A DNA stretch of 46,842 bases, from positions 9,603 through 56,444 of the forward strand of contig JALRJP010000001.1 in NCBI GenBank assembly GCA_023261135.1, written 5' to 3'. The position numbers were made by a program, and so were the translations under genes. Under the pieces are notes generated by a model that saw only the letters and a list, made by a program, of their open reading frames with translations, was not told the origin of the DNA and did no database searches. The DNA comes from Burkholderiaceae bacterium (GTDB lineage: Bacteria; Pseudomonadota; Gammaproteobacteria; Burkholderiales; Burkholderiaceae_A). Position 1 is the first letter of the stretch. Each line of letters begins with the position of its first letter. Shown here piece by piece: positions 37,934-46,457 of the stretch.

Positions 37934-40900
37934 CTAGGTAATGCTCGTATCAGGCTCTGCATGGGTGGAATACACCAGAAGCGGAATAACAAGGAGGGTA
38001 AGCACTGTGGAGACCAGAATGCCAAAGATCAGAGAAATAGCAAGACCATTGAAAATGGGGTCATCCAATATGAAAAGCGCTCCTGTCATTGCCGCAAGGG
38101 CCGTAAGAACAATGGGCTGGGCACGGGTTGCGGCGGACGCCTCTACAGCATCCTTAAGGCTTGCCCCTTGCTCAAGCTGAAGATGAATAAAGTCAACGAG
38201 CAATATGGAGTTGCGAACAATAATGCCTGCAAGCGCAATCATGCCAATCATCGAGGTGGCTGTGAACTGCGAACCCAGCATGGCGTGGCCAGGTATCACG
38301 CCAATAATGGTTAAAGGGATAGGAGCCATAATAATGACCGGAATCAGGTACGACCCAAACTGAGCCACCACCAAGAGGTAGATCAACACAAGCCCTACGG
38401 CATAGGCTGCACCCATGTCGCGAAAGGTCTCGTAAGTAATCTGAGACTCGCCGTCCCATTTCAAAGAATAGTTGCGATAGGTATCTTTGGGCTGCGAAAT
38501 AAAATACTCTGCAATAGGCTGCCCGTCAGGGCCTTGGAGTTCCGCGAGCTGAAGTCTTGCCTGCGCAAGTCCATACAGAGGGCTGTCATTTTCTCCCGCC
38601 ACATCGGCCACCACGTAGGTCACAGGAACTAGATCTTTTCGGTAACGTACCTGTTCGCGCTGCGCATCAACCACCGTTACAAATTCAGACAAGGGCCTCG
38701 CCTCCCGCTGAGAGGTTCGTACCGTGAGTGCCAATAAGGCATTCAGGTTGTCTTGGCGAGCCTCGGGCAATCGAAGACTAACGGCGGCTGGATACTTGGT
38801 TGCATCGTGCAAATAAGCCGCTGACTGACCCGATAAGCCCGTACGCAGAACCGAGACAATTTCTTGTTGCGAAACCCCCATAAGGCTTGCCTTACGACGG
38901 TCTATGACAAGAATTTTCTTAGGAGAAGGATCGACGGTGCTGTCATCGACATCAACCATGCCTGGTGTGGCCTCAAGCAATCCACGCACAGCCTGCGCCA
39001 ATTCCCGGCGCCCTTCGTCGCTTGGCCCGTAGATTTCAGCGACCACGGGTGACAGAACCGGAGGACCCGGAGGGACCTCAACCACCTTGACCCGGGCGCC
39101 ATGACGTGCAGCCACAGCCTGAACCAAAGGACGCGCCTGCATAGCAATGGCATGACTCTTCTGCTCACGCATGGATTTATCAACCAAATTGACCTGAAGG
39201 TCGCCAAGATGGGGCGCCTGACGCAAGTTGTACTGCCGAACAAGACCATTGAAATTAATGGGCGCAGATAAGCCTGCATAAACCTGAATGTCTTGAACCT
39301 CGGGTAACTGGGTCAAGGCCAGAGCCATCTCCTTCAGAACAGCATCGGTCTTCTCAAGCCGGGTTCCGTTGGGCATATCAACCACCACTTGAAACTCTGA
39401 CTTGTTGTCAAAAGGAAGCATCTTCAGAACAACGCTACCCCGTATGGGCAACCAGACCGATACGGCAATAAGCGCTAAGACCGCCATCGCCAATAAAACC
39501 CGATAGAAAAGCGACCTTGACGAGCGAGTAAACGGATAAAAAAGAGCCGCAAAGAATCGAGAAATCCAAAGGGGTGGCCCCTGATGCCCATGATGCCCAG
39601 TTGCTGAGGACTCCTTCATCCAGTGCAAGGCCATCCACGGGGTTACTACAAAAGCAACCGCAAGCGAAATAAGCATGCCCATGCTGGCATTGATTGGGAT
39701 GGGACTCATGTAGGGCCCCATGAGTCCCGAGACGAAGGCCATAGGCAGAAGTGCTGCAATGACAGTAAACGTTGCTAGGATCGTAGGCCCGCCCACTTCA
39801 TCAACAGCGCTTGGAATGATTTCACCAAGCGACTTATGGGGGAAAAGTTGTTGATGCCTATGGATATTCTCAACAACAACAATTGCATCATCCACCAGAA
39901 TGCCAATTGAGAAAATGAGAGCAAAAAGTGAGACGCGATTAATGGTGAAGCCCCATGCCCAAGAGGCAAATAAAGTAGCCGCAAGAGTTAAAACCACTGC
40001 CGCACCGACAATCACGGCCTCACGACGACCCAGCGCGATGAGGACTAAAAGCACCACGGAGCCCGTTGCAAATAAGAGCTTCTGAATAAGCTGTAGCGCC
40101 TTCTGACTTGCAGTCTCACCGTAATTACGGGTCACATCAATCCGTACCGAGTCTGGGATAACCGTGCCCTTGAGAGGATCAACTTGAGCAAGAACCTCAT
40201 TGGCAACGTCAATGGCATTCTCCCCGGGCTTCTTCGTAATAGACAAGGTAACCGCTGGCATGAAACTTAGGCGCTCGCCCTCAGCCGTGCGCTTAGCCTG
40301 CCAGACCAGACGCTCGGGCTGCGCCGGGCCGTCGACGACACGTGCCACATCACGCAGAAACACCGGACTACCCTGACGAATACCAAGAACAAGATCGCCC
40401 ACATCAGTGGCATTTCGTAAAAACGGTCCTGTCTCTACCGCCAAAGCTTTATCACCAATAAGAAGGTCGCCAACCGGCGAACCCGCATTCGCCACATTCA
40501 CAATGGCTTGGACCTCGGAGACTGTGACGCCACGTGCACTTAGCCTTACTGGATCAAGCTCAACACGAATCTGACGCCCAGGCCCACCCAAGGTATCCAC
40601 CTCACGCGTACCCGGAATACGCTTAAGCTCAGTCTCAAGAGTGTTTGCAAGCTGCTCGAGTTCGAGCCGATCTGCTTTTTCGCTGCCCTGATGAAGTGTC
40701 AGCGTAAGAATAGGAACGTCATCAATACCCTTTGGTTTAATGACCGGAGGTAGAACGCCAAGGCCACGAGGAAGCCAGTCGGCGTTGGCGGAAATAACGT
40801 CGTAGAGCCTTACGAGGGCCTCAATGCGAGGCACCCCAACCTCAAACTGGATGGTCACCATAGCAACGCCCGTTTGAGATACAGACATGACGTGCTCAAC

Positions 40901-41176
40901 TCCCGTCATCTGGGCCAAAACCTGCTCCGCCGGAACGGCCACCATCTGCTCGACATCACGCGCAGATGCTCCAGGAAAAGGAATGATGACGTTGGCCATA
41001 GTGACGTCGATTTGAGGTTCCTCTTCACGTGGCGTAATGAACACAGCGAAAACGCCAAGCAAGACACAGGTCAAGGCGAGCAGAGGCGTGAGTTGGGCGT
41101 GCTGAAATGCTCGAGCAATGCGTCCTGACAAACCTAAGATCGCAGCATGTTTTGGTGAGGGATTCATGTCGTTCAT
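37934..41176 (-). CDS. RND efflux transporter permease (AcrB/HAE family)
   Basis: Twelve-helix inner-membrane proton antiporter, 1080 aa. The N-terminal porter start (TPREEEPQIDVTMANVIIPFPGAS), VLVLIALGRREAVIVGAAVVLTL, the proton-relay aspartates in GILVDDAIVVVENIHRH, and the C-terminal GMIALAGIIVRNSILLVDF are standard RND features. It is longer than AcrB-size only marginally. ATG 41167 is an alternative start. No membrane-fusion protein gene is adjacent, although RND pumps normally need one. The substrate (drugs, solvents or metabolites) cannot be told; the transport domain lacks the metal-binding signature I would look for in CusA. Confidence 0.9.
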   Translation of the reverse strand: MNDMNPSPKHAAILGLSGRIARAFQHAQLTPLLALTCVLLGVFAVFITPREEEPQIDVTMANVIIPFPGASARDVEQMVAVPAEQVLAQMTGVEHVMSVSQTGVAMVTIQFEVGVPRIEALVRLYDVISANADWLPRGLGVLPPVIKPKGIDDVPILTLTLHQGSEKADRLELEQLANTLETELKRIPGTREVDTLGGPGRQIRVELDPVRLSARGVTVSEVQAIVNVANAGSPVGDLLIGDKALAVETGPFLRNATDVGDLVLGIRQGSPVFLRDVARVVDGPAQPERLVWQAKRTAEGERLSFMPAVTLSITKKPGENAIDVANEVLAQVDPLKGTVIPDSVRIDVTRNYGETASQKALQLIQKLLFATGSVVLLVLIALGRREAVIVGAAVVLTLAATLFASWAWGFTINRVSLFALIFSIGILVDDAIVVVENIHRHQQLFPHKSLGEIIPSAVDEVGGPTILATFTVIAALLPMAFVSGLMGPYMSPIPINASMGMLISLAVAFVVTPWMALHWMKESSATGHHGHQGPPLWISRFFAALFYPFTRSSRSLFYRVLLAMAVLALIAVSVWLPIRGSVVLKMLPFDNKSEFQVVVDMPNGTRLEKTDAVLKEMALALTQLPEVQDIQVYAGLSAPINFNGLVRQYNLRQAPHLGDLQVNLVDKSMREQKSHAIAMQARPLVQAVAARHGARVKVVEVPPGPPVLSPVVAEIYGPSDEGRRELAQAVRGLLEATPGMVDVDDSTVDPSPKKILVIDRRKASLMGVSQQEIVSVLRTGLSGQSAAYLHDATKYPAAVSLRLPEARQDNLNALLALTVRTSQREARPLSEFVTVVDAQREQVRYRKDLVPVTYVVADVAGENDSPLYGLAQARLQLAELQGPDGQPIAEYFISQPKDTYRNYSLKWDGESQITYETFRDMGAAYAVGLVLIYLLVVAQFGSYLIPVIIMAPIPLTIIGVIPGHAMLGSQFTATSMIGMIALAGIIVRNSILLVDFIHLQLEQGASLKDAVEASAATRAQPIVLTALAAMTGALFILDDPIFNGLAISLIFGILVSTVLTLLVIPLLVYSTHAEPDTSIT

Positions 41177-41514
41177 AAAGATCTTGAAGATTGATTAATT
41201 AAGATTAAGAGCGACAGACGATATAAAAACATGATTTTGCTGGTTTTATTTGTCCACCCAAGGTTCACTATATATTTTTATATATTGATTGTCAGCTTCA
41301 CTCAACACCAATAAAACGCAGGGTGTTCTTGCAAAAACCTTCGTGATACAACCGAGACCTTGGTAAAAATCCTAGGGCGCTGGTCTAAAAAAAATAATAT
41401 GTTGTTACCCATAAGGGGATTCGACGCAATAAATTTGTGCCATTACAACTTACAGCACGGTGTTACTGACGGGATGTTGAATCGTGCGGGAAGACTTAAG
41501 GAGGCAAGAATTCA
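41177..41514. other. 338-base AT-rich gap between RND gene and RHH regulator
   Basis: No supported gene. The left part holds near-repeats AAGATTGATT and AAGATTAAGA at 41187-41212 and a run of alternating T/A (about 41269-41288, TATATATTTTTATATATT), likely promoter DNA for the pump on minus and/or the regulator on plus. AAGGAGG (41498-41504) precedes the regulator ATG at 41515 by 10 bases. I see no clear terminator or riboswitch. Confidence 0.5.
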
Positions 41515-41898
41515 ATGTGTGAATACTATGCAGGGGCTGACCCTATACTGTATGAGTCACGAACTCGATCCATACGAATCGACGGCGTACTTACAAGTCT
41601 TAGACTTGAGAATCTGGTCTGGGATACCCTCGCTAAAATGGCAGAAGCCGAGGGTTCATCCACAAACACCCTCATCGCTCAGCTCTACAGAGAAGTTCTT
41701 AGTCGCCGGGGAGAGTGCCCAAACTTTGCATCTTTCCTCCGAGTAACAAGTCTCCGATACCTTAATTTGATGGCTGAACAGGGGACGGCCGCTCGTGACC
41801 CAAAGTCCTATTTATCCGTCGAGACGGCAGGCCATGACGCGACGTCTGACCGCGCTTCGACGGCGTATGGAAATCAAAGGCTAACGTCTGTTCGGTGA
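41515..41898 (+). CDS. Ribbon-helix-helix domain protein (RHH_4-like)
   Basis: Small 127-aa protein whose first 85 residues match the RHH_4-type domain by eye: RSIRIDGVLTSLRLENLVWDTLAKMAEAEG, then NTLIAQLYREVLSRRG and NFASFLRVTSLRYL. It probably binds DNA as a dimer. The C-terminal 40 residues are polar and unconserved. AAGGAGG precedes the ATG. It is first in the plus-strand cluster with a cytochrome c and the GMC oxidoreductase, so it is a candidate local regulator. Confidence 0.8.
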   Translation: MCEYYAGADPILYESRTRSIRIDGVLTSLRLENLVWDTLAKMAEAEGSSTNTLIAQLYREVLSRRGECPNFASFLRVTSLRYLNLMAEQGTAARDPKSYLSVETAGHDATSDRASTAYGNQRLTSVR

Positions 41899-41901
41899 AC
41901 C

Positions 41902-42291
41902 ATGACAACAATTACTGCACCTTTAGGGACGATCCAACATTTTTTGGCCTCCCTAGTCCTTTGTTTCTTTTCTAGCCTCGCCCAAGCAACGGAGATTGAC
42001 GGAGGAAAGCTATTTAAAAATGCATGTCAGACCTGTCACTCTGCCCAGGCAGGCGAGCCTCATCGACAAGGTCCAAACCTATTTGGAATATTTGAACGCT
42101 TGTCAGGCCAGGCCCCCGGGTTTCAATACTCAGCAGCTCTATCGTCTGCGAACCTCGTCTGGACAGAGGAAAACCTAGAGCGCTGGTTAGCCGACCCCCA
42201 GGAGCTTATTCCTGGGAATGTCATGGCTTATGTTCAGAGGAACCCCGACAGGCGTAAGGCGCTCATTGACCACCTTAAAACTCTCAAATAA
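41902..42291 (+). CDS. Periplasmic class I cytochrome c
   Basis: Electron carrier, 129 aa. A Sec signal ends near AQA-TE (residue 30). One haem site CQTCH (C42, C45, H46), the GPNLFGIF segment and likely axial Met108 (NVMAY) place it with cytochrome c2/c550-type class I cytochromes. It lies four bases after the regulator and 21 before the glyoxalase-fold gene. It is the obvious electron acceptor candidate for the Tat-exported GMC dehydrogenase encoded downstream. Confidence 0.9.
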   Translation: MTTITAPLGTIQHFLASLVLCFFSSLAQATEIDGGKLFKNACQTCHSAQAGEPHRQGPNLFGIFERLSGQAPGFQYSAALSSANLVWTEENLERWLADPQELIPGNVMAYVQRNPDRRKALIDHLKTLK

Positions 42292-42312
42292 CAGCCAAGG
42301 AGAACGTTGAAC

Positions 42313-42708
42313 ATGGCCAAAGCTATTCACACAATGATTCGGGTGCTGGATACCGACCGATCTGTCTACTTCTACAAGACGGCTTTTAATCTTGAGCCGG
42401 TGCACATTCTGGACTACCCCGATTTCAAGCTCACGTATCTAAGAAACAAAGAAAATGACTTCGAGATCGAACTAACGGAAAACAAAGGGCGAACTGAACC
42501 TTATGACCAAGGCAATGCTTACGGACATCTTGCAGTCTGTGTCGAGGAACTTGAAGCAGAGCACGCTCGCCTTAAGGAAGCAGGCTTGGCAACGGGCGAT
42601 CTGAAAACCATGAAATATAACGACGAAGTCGCTGCACGATTCTTTTTTGTAACTGATCCTGACGGTTACAAAATTGAAGTTCTAGAAAAAAAGGGGCACT
42701 ACGTCTAG
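42313..42708 (+). CDS. Glyoxalase I-like VOC family protein, copy 1
   Basis: Vicinal-oxygen-chelate protein of 131 aa resembling lactoylglutathione lyase. The metal ligand pattern His...Glu (FEIELTEN)...His (YGHLAVCVEE)...Glu (YKIEVLEKKG) is intact. The opening TMIRVLDTDRSVYFY is typical. AAGGAG at 42297-42302 serves either TTG 42307 or ATG 42313; the ATG is preferred. It would isomerise a hemithioacetal of methylglyoxal and glutathione, or a related carbonyl compound. A different VOC substrate is possible given its place in a dehydrogenase cluster. Confidence 0.85.
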   Translation: MAKAIHTMIRVLDTDRSVYFYKTAFNLEPVHILDYPDFKLTYLRNKENDFEIELTENKGRTEPYDQGNAYGHLAVCVEELEAEHARLKEAGLATGDLKTMKYNDEVAARFFFVTDPDGYKIEVLEKKGHYV

Positions 42709-42804
42709 TAACTATAGCCACCCCACTAAGAACTGATTCAACTTCCTTAACGCAGTCGTCAAAATTAATTTAAGCGCAAACAAGCATAAACAAGGAGACA
42801 GGCA

Positions 42805-43338
42805 ATGGAACAAACACTTAATTTCCATCAACCCCAACGCAGAACATTCATTCAGACAAGTATTGCTGCTTCAGTGAGCCTTGCAGCGTTTGGACTTGTT
42901 AATCAGTCTGAGGCATGGGCGCTCGAGGTTAAAGCTCTAAGTCCGATCGAGGCAAAAACAATGCTTCAGCTGTGCCGAGATATCTACCCTCACGATCGCA
43001 TTGGGGACGAGTTCTATGCCGTCGCGGTCAAGGGACTCGACAACAAGGCTCAAAAAGACAGCAAATTCAAAAAGCAGCTAACTGACGGCTTAAAAGACCT
43101 CGACGCCCGGGCGAAAAAAGGCTTTAAAAAGGCGTACGTGAATGTCGGATGGGAAATCGAACGCAATAAAGTGCTTCGACAGATTGAGAATACGGCATTT
43201 TTTCAGTCTATTCGGGGTGATCTCGTTGTAAGCCTCTACAACCAAGAGGGCGTGTGGCCAGTCTTTGGCTACGAGGGCGAAAGTGCCTCAAAAGGTGGCT
43301 ATATCAACCGGGGCTTCAACGATCTTAAGTGGCTCTAA
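42805..43338 (+). CDS. Tat-signal small subunit of a GMC dehydrogenase (gluconate 2-dehydrogenase subunit 3-like)
   Basis: A 177-aa protein with a twin-arginine signal (QRRTFIQTS, residues 11-19) followed by a hydrophobic stretch, and a helical domain of the type found as the small subunit of FAD-dependent glucose, fructose, sorbitol and gluconate dehydrogenases. Such subunits escort the folded catalytic subunit, which has no signal of its own, through the Tat pore. It lies 96 bases after the VOC gene and 68 bases before the GMC gene. The family assignment is by overall features and context. Confidence 0.75.
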   Translation: MEQTLNFHQPQRRTFIQTSIAASVSLAAFGLVNQSEAWALEVKALSPIEAKTMLQLCRDIYPHDRIGDEFYAVAVKGLDNKAQKDSKFKKQLTDGLKDLDARAKKGFKKAYVNVGWEIERNKVLRQIENTAFFQSIRGDLVVSLYNQEGVWPVFGYEGESASKGGYINRGFNDLKWL

Positions 43339-43369
43339 GCCTCACTTGACGCCCCATAGAAAATCAATT

Positions 43370-43384
43370 TGACGTAATGCGTCA
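43370..43384. repeat. Short inverted repeat before the GMC gene
   Basis: TGACG (43370-43374) and CGTCA (43380-43384) flank a 5-base loop in the 68-base gap before the GMC start. It may be a weak mRNA hairpin tuning the ratio of small to large subunit, or chance. Confidence 0.3.
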
Positions 43385-43406
43385 TCCCAATTGCTGGAGA
43401 TAACAA

Positions 43407-44978
43407 ATGGCTAATAAATTCGACTTAAACGATGACAGTGTCGCTGTCGTTATTGGATCCGGAGCTGGAGGAGGTACCCTGGCTACTGAACTCGCTCTTA
43501 AGGGTGTCAAGGTGGTATGCCTCGAAGCAGGCGGTAGACATGAGATCGAGGATTTCATTAATGATGAATGGGCCTCCTTTGGTCAACTCGCATGGACAGA
43601 CATGCGAATGACCTCGGGCTCATGGCGAGTCTCTAAAAACTTTCCCAATCTTCCCGCCTGGATCGTTAAATCAGTAGGAGGATCAACGGTTCACTGGGCA
43701 GGCGCCTCCATTCGATTCCAGGAGCACGAGTTCAAGACACGCACCGTCTACGGGGAAGTTAAAGGAGCAAATCTTCTGGACTGGCCCGTGACTCTTAAAG
43801 AAATGGAGCCATGGTATGCCAAGGCAGAGGATCGCATGGGCGTAACCCGAACAAATGGTATTCCCGGACTTCCAGGAAATAACAACTACAAAGTCTTTGA
43901 GGCCGGTGCAAAAAAACTTGGCTACAAAGAGGTACACACTGGACGTATGGCGATTAATAGCCAACCGAGAGATGGGCGTGGCGCATGCCAACAAATCGGC
44001 TTCTGCTTTCAAGGGTGTAAATCAGGTGCCAAATGGTCCACTCTTTACGCTGAAATTCCAAAAGGCGAGAAAACTGGAAACCTTGAGGTTCGCACCAATT
44101 GCCATGTCTACAAGATCGAACACGACAACTCAGGCAAAGTCACGGGTGTCGTCTATTTCGACAAGGATGGAAAGTCTCAGAGACAGAAGGCGCGTCTTGT
44201 TGCTGTTGCTGGAAACTCAATCGAGAGCCCTCGCCTGCTTTTGTTATCTGCCTCCGGCAAATATCCCAAAGGGTTAGCTAACTCCTCAGATCAAGTTGGT
44301 CGCAATTACATGCGACACATGACGGGTTCAGTCTATGCAACCTTTGCTAATCCGGTTCGTATGTGGCGTGGTACAACCATGGCCGGAATTGTTCAGGATG
44401 AGTCGATTCATGATCCGAAGCGAGGATTTGTTGGTGGCTACGAAATGGAAACCCTCTCGCTTGGTATCCCCTTTATGGCGGCGTTTTTAGACCCTGGTTC
44501 GTGGGGGCGCGAATTCACTACAGCCCTGGATGCCTATGAGTACATGGCGGGCATGTGGCTGGTCGGAGAAGACATGCCTCAGGCAAGTAACCGCGTGACT
44601 CTGCATGGAAAAGTCAAAGACAAGCACGGCCTTCCCGTTCCTAATGTCAACTTTGATGACCACGCCAATGACCTTGCCATGCGAGACCATGCCTACGAAA
44701 GAGGCATTGCCATGTACGAAGCTGCGGGAGCAACCCGAGTATTTCCCACAACACCGTATCCCTCAACCCATAATCTTGGAACATGCCGGATGTCGAAAAG
44801 GCCTGAGGACGGTGTCGTGAATGCCTATGGCCGGACACATGACATTAAAAATCTTTTTGTTTCCGATGGTAGCCAGTTCACCACTGGAGGCGCAGAGAAC
44901 CCCACGCTTACAATAGTGGCGCTTGCCCTTCGTCAGGCGGATCATATTGTGGGACTTATGACCAAGCGCGAAATTTAG
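43407..44978 (+). CDS. GMC family oxidoreductase with putative 3Fe-4S cysteine motif
   Basis: FAD-dependent catalytic subunit, 523 aa, no signal peptide. The dinucleotide site is VIGSGAGGGTLATELA (about 15-30), followed by SVGGSTVHWAG. Cysteines C194, C200 and C204 (spacing 5 and 3) match the spacing of the ligands that bind a 3Fe-4S cluster in FAD glucose dehydrogenase of Burkholderia cepacia. The C-terminal catalytic region has STHNLGTCRM (H455) and GGAENPTLT (N498). With the Tat small subunit and cytochrome c nearby it is likely a periplasmic dehydrogenase complex. The substrate (a sugar, polyol, alcohol or hydroxy-acid) is unknown. GGAG lies before the ATG. Confidence 0.88.
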   Translation: MANKFDLNDDSVAVVIGSGAGGGTLATELALKGVKVVCLEAGGRHEIEDFINDEWASFGQLAWTDMRMTSGSWRVSKNFPNLPAWIVKSVGGSTVHWAGASIRFQEHEFKTRTVYGEVKGANLLDWPVTLKEMEPWYAKAEDRMGVTRTNGIPGLPGNNNYKVFEAGAKKLGYKEVHTGRMAINSQPRDGRGACQQIGFCFQGCKSGAKWSTLYAEIPKGEKTGNLEVRTNCHVYKIEHDNSGKVTGVVYFDKDGKSQRQKARLVAVAGNSIESPRLLLLSASGKYPKGLANSSDQVGRNYMRHMTGSVYATFANPVRMWRGTTMAGIVQDESIHDPKRGFVGGYEMETLSLGIPFMAAFLDPGSWGREFTTALDAYEYMAGMWLVGEDMPQASNRVTLHGKVKDKHGLPVPNVNFDDHANDLAMRDHAYERGIAMYEAAGATRVFPTTPYPSTHNLGTCRMSKRPEDGVVNAYGRTHDIKNLFVSDGSQFTTGGAENPTLTIVALALRQADHIVGLMTKREI

Positions 44979-45000
44979 ACCGCGTACCAAAGGGTCACAA

Positions 45001-45036
45001 ATCCCCCGGGGTCTGCTTTGAACCGGGGGATTTTTT
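45001..45036 (+). terminator. Rho-independent terminator after the GMC gene
   Basis: ATCCCCCGG (45001-45009) pairs perfectly with CCGGGGGAT (45023-45031) across a 13-base loop. A six-T run ends the structure. It lies 22 bases after the GMC stop and 16 bases before the next start codon, so it separates the dehydrogenase genes from the second VOC gene, or attenuates read-through. Confidence 0.85.
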
Positions 45037-45052
45037 ATGGAGATAAGGCGCT

Positions 45053-45472
45053 ATGAAATATCTACACACTATGGTTCGAGTCACCGATCTTGAGAAGTCA
45101 CTTAACTTTTATTGCAATGCCCTTGGGCTTAGGGAAATTCGAAGAAAAGACGTTCCTGCAGGTCGATTCACACTTGTCTTTTTAGGCGCTCCTGAAAACC
45201 CAGAGAGCCAGATTGAACTGACATACAACTGGGACCCTGAGCAATACACGGGTGGTCGTAACTTTGGGCATCTTGCCTATGCGGTGGATAACATTTACGA
45301 ATCTTGCCAGCGCCTCGTGGACTCAGGTGTGACGATCAATCGCCCGCCAAGAGATGGCTATATGGCATTTGTTCGGTCGCCAGATAATATTTCTATTGAA
45401 CTGCTTCAAAAAGGGGAACCACTTAGCCCACAAGAGCCTTGGGCAAGCATGTCTAACCAAGGTACATGGTAA
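45053..45472 (+). CDS. gloA: Glyoxalase I-like VOC family protein, copy 2
   Basis: A 139-aa lactoylglutathione lyase-like protein: [29 protein letters not shown] (Glu ligand), [11 protein letters not shown] (His ligand) and ISIELLQKG (Glu ligand). It is closer to canonical GloA than the copy at 42313, which it resembles only partly. Its role would be glutathione-dependent methylglyoxal detoxification. It follows a strong terminator, so it probably has its own promoter or depends on read-through. The 2OG oxygenase follows after 19 bases. Confidence 0.88.
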   Translation: MKYLHTMVRVTDLEKSLNFYCNALGLREIRRKDVPAGRFTLVFLGAPENPESQIELTYNWDPEQYTGGRNFGHLAYAVDNIYESCQRLVDSGVTINRPPRDGYMAFVRSPDNISIELLQKGEPLSPQEPWASMSNQGTW

Positions 45473-45491
45473 GGAAAATAGGGAAAACACA

Positions 45492-46289
45492 TTGAGTACG
45501 TCCTCAAGCAAAGCCCCGGAAATAGAGACCAAGGCCATCACTGTTGCCGAACTTCCTGGATCCTTACCTTTGGGCGGCATTGTCCCCAATACTCCAATTT
45601 TTGCCTTTTCCAACCCGCCAGCCTGGCTGAAGCCTGATTCTGTATTTAATCCATCCAGAGTCTCGCGTGAGGAAATCGACTGTGACGGAGCCTTAGCCTT
45701 TCTATTGCGAAATGTCGTAACAACCGACGAGGCAGCCCTGCTTATCAAAGCCAGTGAATTTTTTGGATTTCGAGAAGAGGCACCCGGAATCTCCACGCCC
45801 CCGGGAATGCGAATGAACAAATCGGTTCACTGGATAGCACCAGGAAGCTTTTTAAAGATTCTTTTTAGCCGCATTCATCACCTTCTTCCCAAGACCATCG
45901 ACGGACGAAAACTTTCGAATCAGCTAAGTCACCGACTCAATATCTACAAATACGATCAGGGGGACGTTTTTAATCGCCACATAGATGGAGATTGGCCTGG
46001 CTACGGCCTGTCTGATGATGGTCGATCTATGGTGCAATGGCCAGAAGTATATTCGTGCCTGTCAATGCTTCTTTATTTAAACGGGGTCGAAAACGGAGTT
46101 GAAGGTGGCGCCACCAGGCTATTCGGTCGCAGTGGAACCGTTGTTGATATCACCCCAAAAACTGGCGACGCCCTATTTTTTAGACATGGCTTTTCTCCGG
46201 AATCTGTCATGCACTCGGGGCAACGGGTAACAGGGCCTGTCCCGAAATATCTTGCTCGGATCAATGTCCTTTATCAATCAGAAAGATAA
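45492..46289 (+). CDS. 2OG-Fe(II) oxygenase family protein
   Basis: Predicted iron/2-oxoglutarate-dependent dioxygenase, 265 aa. The facial triad is H163-x-D165 (RHIDGDW) and H241 (MHSGQRV), with R256 as a likely 2OG anchor. I start at TTG 45492, preceded by AGGG, because the longer frame from ATG 45354 would lie for about 120 bases inside the VOC gene, and the first ATG after the TTG falls well inside the protein. The N-terminal 60 residues are not conserved in a way I recognise. The substrate is unknown; possibilities range from protein side chains to small metabolites. Confidence 0.78.
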   Translation: MSTSSSKAPEIETKAITVAELPGSLPLGGIVPNTPIFAFSNPPAWLKPDSVFNPSRVSREEIDCDGALAFLLRNVVTTDEAALLIKASEFFGFREEAPGISTPPGMRMNKSVHWIAPGSFLKILFSRIHHLLPKTIDGRKLSNQLSHRLNIYKYDQGDVFNRHIDGDWPGYGLSDDGRSMVQWPEVYSCLSMLLYLNGVENGVEGGATRLFGRSGTVVDITPKTGDALFFRHGFSPESVMHSGQRVTGPVPKYLARINVLYQSER

Positions 46290-46457
46290 AAATTGTCCAT
46301 AAAAAACCCTTCGAAGCTTGCTCTGGATCAAAAGCATTCCCTCCCTTAATCAATAGACTCTATAAGGACTTTAGATTCAGTCTTGAGCAAATAAAACCGC
46401 ATTTTTTCAACATGTCTATTCGATGTTAGGTCACAAGCTTTCAGCAAGGAGTAACAA

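Noticed and set aside
37921-38025. N-terminal extension of the TolC-like gene
   Set aside because: It lies inside the RND gene and precedes the true signal peptide that follows a GAGG site.
41360-41746. 128-codon frame overlapping the RHH gene
   Set aside because: Out of frame with the recognisable RHH domain and without a domain itself.
45354-45491. Long N-terminus of the 2OG oxygenase
   Set aside because: It would overlap the gloA-like gene by 119 bases and is unconserved; TTG 45492 with AGGG is preferred.
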